A stretch of 64,000 bases of DNA from Odontocerum albicorne (Eukaryota; Arthropoda; Insecta; Trichoptera; Odontoceridae), in NCBI GenBank assembly GCA_949825065.1, contig OX463859.1:21593847-21657846 (forward strand), read 5' to 3'. Position numbers and translations under genes: made by a program. The notes beneath the pieces were generated by a model. That model worked only from the letters and a program-made list of their open reading frames with translations. It did not search any database and was not told where the DNA came from. Shown here one piece after another: positions 60,096 through 64,000 of this stretch; positions within the stretch are counted from its first letter, which is position 1, and the number at the start of each line of letters is the position of its first letter.

Positions 60096-61264
60096 AAAAT
60101 AAACCTTTTTAGATATTTTGATATGTGATTGTGACAATATCCACCTAAGTTTATTTAACAGTGTTTATTCGTAGTATTAATACTTAAGTATACATTTTGA
60201 TAAAACCTTCCAAAAAGGGTGGTTTTCTAGTGCTTCCTGAAGTTGCATAAGCCATTAGTATCTCTTAACACTTTGAAACTGATCATTCCAATAATGGCAT
60301 AAACTCTATGACAAAATCTCACCCATAATCGATCGATTAAGAACAATACATTGATTCTATGAAGATTAAATCGACTTCAAAGTAATGCTCCTATCTAAAT
60401 CACATTTAAAAGATACAACGGAGAACGCATCTTTCACTTTTCTATAAATTTAATAATTATATAATCTTTTAAACTTTTTGTGAATACCGCTTCCTTGTTC
60501 CCAAACACGAAATTCGCTTATTATTATTTTAGTAAGTCTTAACGATACAAAAAGTTCTCAAACTTTGGACAAGTAATTATTTTTATAATTACAATTCTTT
60601 TCAAGTAACTTTCTCTTCTCCAAAGATGGTGCAGATATAGCCGTTAATTCTAATACTTAGCACGTCCCGTCTGCGTTGTGGCTGCTCATCAAACAAGTTA
60701 TTAATAAAAGTTTATAAATCATCTTGATAGACAAAGCGCTTTCTGAGCGCTGTGTTAAACCTTATTTATGGCTCATGGAATACAACATATTGTAGGCTTT
60801 GGAAAAATAATAGCGAATAATACGCTCTCAGAAAACTGTATGAGATTGCGATTATGGGATAAAGGGTGTATTAACTAGCTTTTGGATACATGAGAGTTCA
60901 AGTTGAAATAGGTTATAATTATATTTTTGAACAATATGAAAGATTAGGCTATTACAAAATCAGTTGATCATTTCCTAGCAAGCCGAAATGATTATCTAAG
61001 CAGGGGAACGAAATATATAATACTAAAAAATATTTATTTGTTAAAAAAAATAACAACGGAGTTATATAACCTTAAAGACATTTCTTCGAATAAAATGAAA
61101 ACATTAGCTTCGAGTTACAGAAAAATTAACGTCCGAAGAGTTTATGCTCGCACTAATATTTTTTATGTGAATACGAAGTAAGAAGTAATATAAAGAAAAA
61201 AGGAACGAGGTAACAATTAGAAAATAATGTTAGAAATACTATAAAGAATTTGATGATATAAAGT
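60096..61264. other. Unique AT-rich sequence
   Basis: No gene or repeat recognised. Confidence 0.5.
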
Positions 61265-61330
61265 GACAACCTCTGTGGCCTTGTTCTTAAGACATGCGTC
61301 TTCTAATTAGGGGTTCCGTTAGATATCAGG
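61265..61330 (+). repeat. SINE-A head relic
   Basis: GACAACCTCTGTGGCCTTGT, TCTTAAGACATGCGTCTTC resembles the SINE-A head; it stops before any body sequence. Confidence 0.5.
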
Positions 61331-61599
61331 CGGGCTAAGGCAAGTGGACAGCTCACGCTCCTGACGCTGCTGGTCTTGAGCAGTGTTTTTAAATTCAGTT
61401 GATTTTTATTTACTTGTTGACCACATGACACATCTATATATTTCACTTCATGCCATGAAATTTGCCTGGGTATAGAAAACTGGTAAAATTCTCATATCAG
61501 TTATCAAATAAGGTTTGGCTGACTATTTGAGTTCTGCCGGGTAAAATAATGTAGGCGATCTTCAATTGTATACTTACATTTATTTCTTTGAATTGGATT

Positions 61600-62110
61600 T
61601 TTAATATTTTCTTCTTTCAAAATATCAATCACTTAACTCAACCATATTTTTCTTTGTCCTCTTTTACTACGCCTTCCTCTCATAAATGCACGGTATATTT
61701 CTGTTGTTTGTCTTTCTTCATTCATTTGATCTACGTACTCAAACCATCTCTTTTTAATCTTATTCAACACACCAACCTTATGTTCCCATTCATCCTTAAT
61801 AACTTTATTTTGTATTCTGTCAAACGTTATATCTCCATTAATTTCTCCATTTATATTTCTGCAGTATCTATTCGGCTCTTTATCCATGCCTACATTTTAC
61901 TTTCATACGTCAAACTTATTATAACAACTCTGTTGTGGACTCTCATCTTAGCAGATTTTGATACCATCCGGTTTCAGTGTACATATATGTTTAAGTATCC
62001 CATTTTATTTTTTTCCTATCACTACACACCATGCGATATCCCTCATACATCTATCTTCATCAGAGAAAACACTCCCTATAAAACCATATTCTTCAAATTC
62101 TTACATAAGA
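61600..62110 (-). pseudogene. LINE-1 family C-terminal fragment, best preserved
   Basis: The minus frame at 61887-61633 reads RNINGEINGD, then KKRWFEYVDQMNEERQTTEI, YRAFMRGRRSKRGQRKIWLS, the RWFGHVERMNEERQTK.IYRA...GRRGRGRQRK.WL tail of the LINE. 62110-61890 holds the more upstream part, also seen at 35635-36010, with frame damage. The open plus-strand frame of 187 codons is an antisense shadow. Confidence 0.75.
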
Positions 62111-62479
62111 ATAAACGGAAAATTCGTCCTGTATGCCTCCCGCAAAAGTGACATTGCGTGATAGTATGTTTTATTTTTTAGACAATGTTATATATAATAA
62201 CAATTTGTTTTTATACAACATTACAAAAAATGTTGTACATTATAACAACAAAAAAAGTTTTTGTTGCTTTTTATCATGTATGTTAGATGTTTATTAGAAA
62301 ACATTTTATCAATCTCTCATCTTCGTACTAAGAATATCCATTATGATATTTCTTCTGTTAAGTATAATTTTCCTCCTATGTATACTAGCGCTAACACACT
62401 ATAAGGAATCGTCACTTGCTTTATTTTATAAAGTGTGGTTGTTGTATAGGTATAGTATAACATATTGCGCTAAGCATTT

Positions 62480-62573
62480 TATTACACCTCATGAGAAACA
62501 CTCCTTATTACACCTCATGAAAACCCCTTCTTATTACACCTCATGAAAAACACTTCTCATTACACCTCATGAT
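62480..62573. repeat. 26-27-bp tandem repeat, 4 copies
   Basis: ATTACACCTCATGA recurs four times with spacers AGAAACACTCCTT, AAACCCCTTCTT and AAAACACTTCTC. Confidence 0.9.
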
Positions 62574-63124
62574 AAATATTAAATCTAGTAATATTAAAAA
62601 TAACATACACGTATAAACAAGTATAAGCACAAAAACTATATTTACACCCTATCGGCCGAAAACGTATCGATAGAATGGCAACAAATTTACACTCGCTCGG
62701 GAAGAACGGTGATTGAAATTTGTGGACATTCAGAAACACATTCAAGATAATATCACTTTATTAACGATATTTTACATTTGATGTGTAATTTTTTTTTATA
62801 TTTCAACATTTTTTTTATTAGGACATTCAAAGGATTTATTTTTTGTAAGAAGGCAAAGCAATATATGGTTAGGGTTTGAGGTAACGCTAGTTGTAGGTGA
62901 TTAAAAAACGGGCTGGGATTATATCTTATATAGTACGAGTATATACTCGTAGAACAATTATTTTTTATCTTTGATTTTTTCGCTGAAAGGGATATTCGAA
63001 CAAAATTTGTCTCTTTGATTAAATATTAAAAAAAATAACGATTGGAGATACACTCTTGATTTTTCGTATTGATTAGGACTTTGGGAATAACAACCAATAA
63101 AACATTCGCAAGATCTTCAAAAAT
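62574..63124. other. AT-rich sequence with an 18-bp palindrome
   Basis: 62934-62951 is the perfect palindrome TACGAGTATATACTCGTA, two copies of the recurrent octamer in inverted orientation. No gene. Confidence 0.7.
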
Positions 63125-63400
63125 GATATTGCACAGCTGGTATCAACCTTAATGTATGGAAGCGATTTATGGACATAAAAATATGAATAAAGTAGAATAA
63201 GTGCGTGCTTTGCAATGAATGCCTGTAACATTTTTGTAAGATGCAGTAAAAAATTATCGAATAAAGGGTAACTTTTTATTACAAACGGATGTTAAATAAG
63301 AAACATTGAGATGGATAGCTATGACTATATTAAGATAAATAAATTGAGAAAGACTTAATATTCTAGTGTAAAATATAAAGCTGTAATGGCTATATTGATT
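63125..63400 (+). pseudogene. LINE-1 family fragment
   Basis: IAQLVSTLMYGSDLWT, stop, KYE, stop, SRISACFAMNA: the PTLMYGSETW...SRINAVEM block with two stops. Confidence 0.6.
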
Positions 63401-63667
63401 GAATGGACAAAACAATTAGACGTCTAAAAGCGGTAGACTAAATCAACCAGACCACTTTCAACCATTTGAAAGGTGTTGAACAAACCTTAGAGAAAAAGTA
63501 AACTGGAATCCTTTTTTATTAAGGAAAATAAAAAAATATTTTCAAATCGCCAAATAGTTATTTTTAGTGATTCCAAAGATAATTTCTTTCCCCTGATTCT
63601 AAAACGGAAGAGTGAAAAAGGAAGGGTGTAGGACGTAGAAGAATTTCTCGGCAGTTCAGTTCGATCC

Positions 63668-63990
63668 CATTACCACCTACGCTATTATGGGGGACAAAAT
63701 TAGTCCCCTTCCAGCCCAATCCAAACTAGAAGAACGAAATCTTTATTATTTTTATGATCGTAACGTCACGTAGTGACGAAGAAGGAATGTCCCAAAAAGA
63801 TTCCCTTGATGGCGACTTATCTGAGTGGGGAAAAAATAGTAGCGACGACGGATTTAAGGTCCGGATGTGACGGAAGATGTAAAATGACTGGCAGTGCAGT
63901 AAATATATTTAAGGCCTTGAGTTTAAACAACCCAGCAACTAGATTTGAGTATTCAATTGGTCTGCAGATGAGCCAATGTAGGTGAACCAA
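63668..63990 (+). repeat. R3 dispersed repeat, copy 2
   Basis: Longer copy of the repeat at 47825-47985. Contains the hairpin CGTCACGTAGTGACG at 63764-63778. An open frame of about 70 codons covers the right half (TGSAVNIFKALSLNNPATRF), perhaps a piece of a transposon protein I cannot name. Confidence 0.55.
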
Positions 63991-64000
63991 ATTAGAATTT

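Noticed and set aside
61588..62151. 187-codon plus-strand frame, hydrophobic
   Set aside because: Antisense shadow of the LINE-1 C-terminal fragment, whose minus-strand translation has clear LINE motifs.

Overview
The window looks like a gene-poor, AT-rich, transposon-dense stretch of an insect nuclear genome. The signs are cecropia-type mariners, insect-type LINE tails, a Ty3/gypsy element, a non-autonomous Helitron and three tRNA-derived SINE families. A moth or butterfly is possible but unproven. I recognise no complete host protein gene; nearly everything identifiable is mobile, decayed or tandemly repeated.

Layout. 1-5766 holds a reverse-strand Ty3/gypsy retrotransposon with intact gag and pol joined by a textbook -1 frameshift signal. 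A candidate 5' LTR lies at 5401-5766 and four 143-bp tandem repeats lie beyond pol; the 3' LTR is off the left edge. 7125-8341 is a frameshifted mariner. 9100-9345 is a transposase remnant with start and end fused. 10741-15979 is a nested block. Two non-autonomous Helitrons sit directly head to tail, and the second is split by a nearly identical second mariner (cut by a 200-N gap), an array of 513-bp units that changes orientation, and about 290 bp of (TA)n. 18184-19640 is the 3' half of a CR1-group LINE, and 21228-21482 is a piggyBac-like transposase tail. From about 21.7 kb to the end, fragments of SINEs, LINE 3' ends, a hairpin MITE, a hAT-like element and an internally deleted mariner (29807-30421) alternate with AT-rich unique sequence. 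At least eight short tandem arrays are scattered through this part.

How the parts relate. Autonomous elements capable of making protein are limited to the gypsy element and possibly mariner copy 2. The SINEs, the Helitron, the MITEs and the deleted mariner need proteins supplied elsewhere. The SINE-A tail carries a stem-loop that may be recognised by a partner LINE. One LINE family has left about ten pieces, all from the C-terminal end, as expected from incomplete reverse transcription.

Things to look at first are the Helitron tandem junction without host bases (10998/10999), the frameshift signal (3756-3810), the inverted 513-bp array (12480-15475), the over-represented octamer TACGAGTA, and an isolated GC-rich island at 47040-47097. 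All similarities and counts were made by eye.
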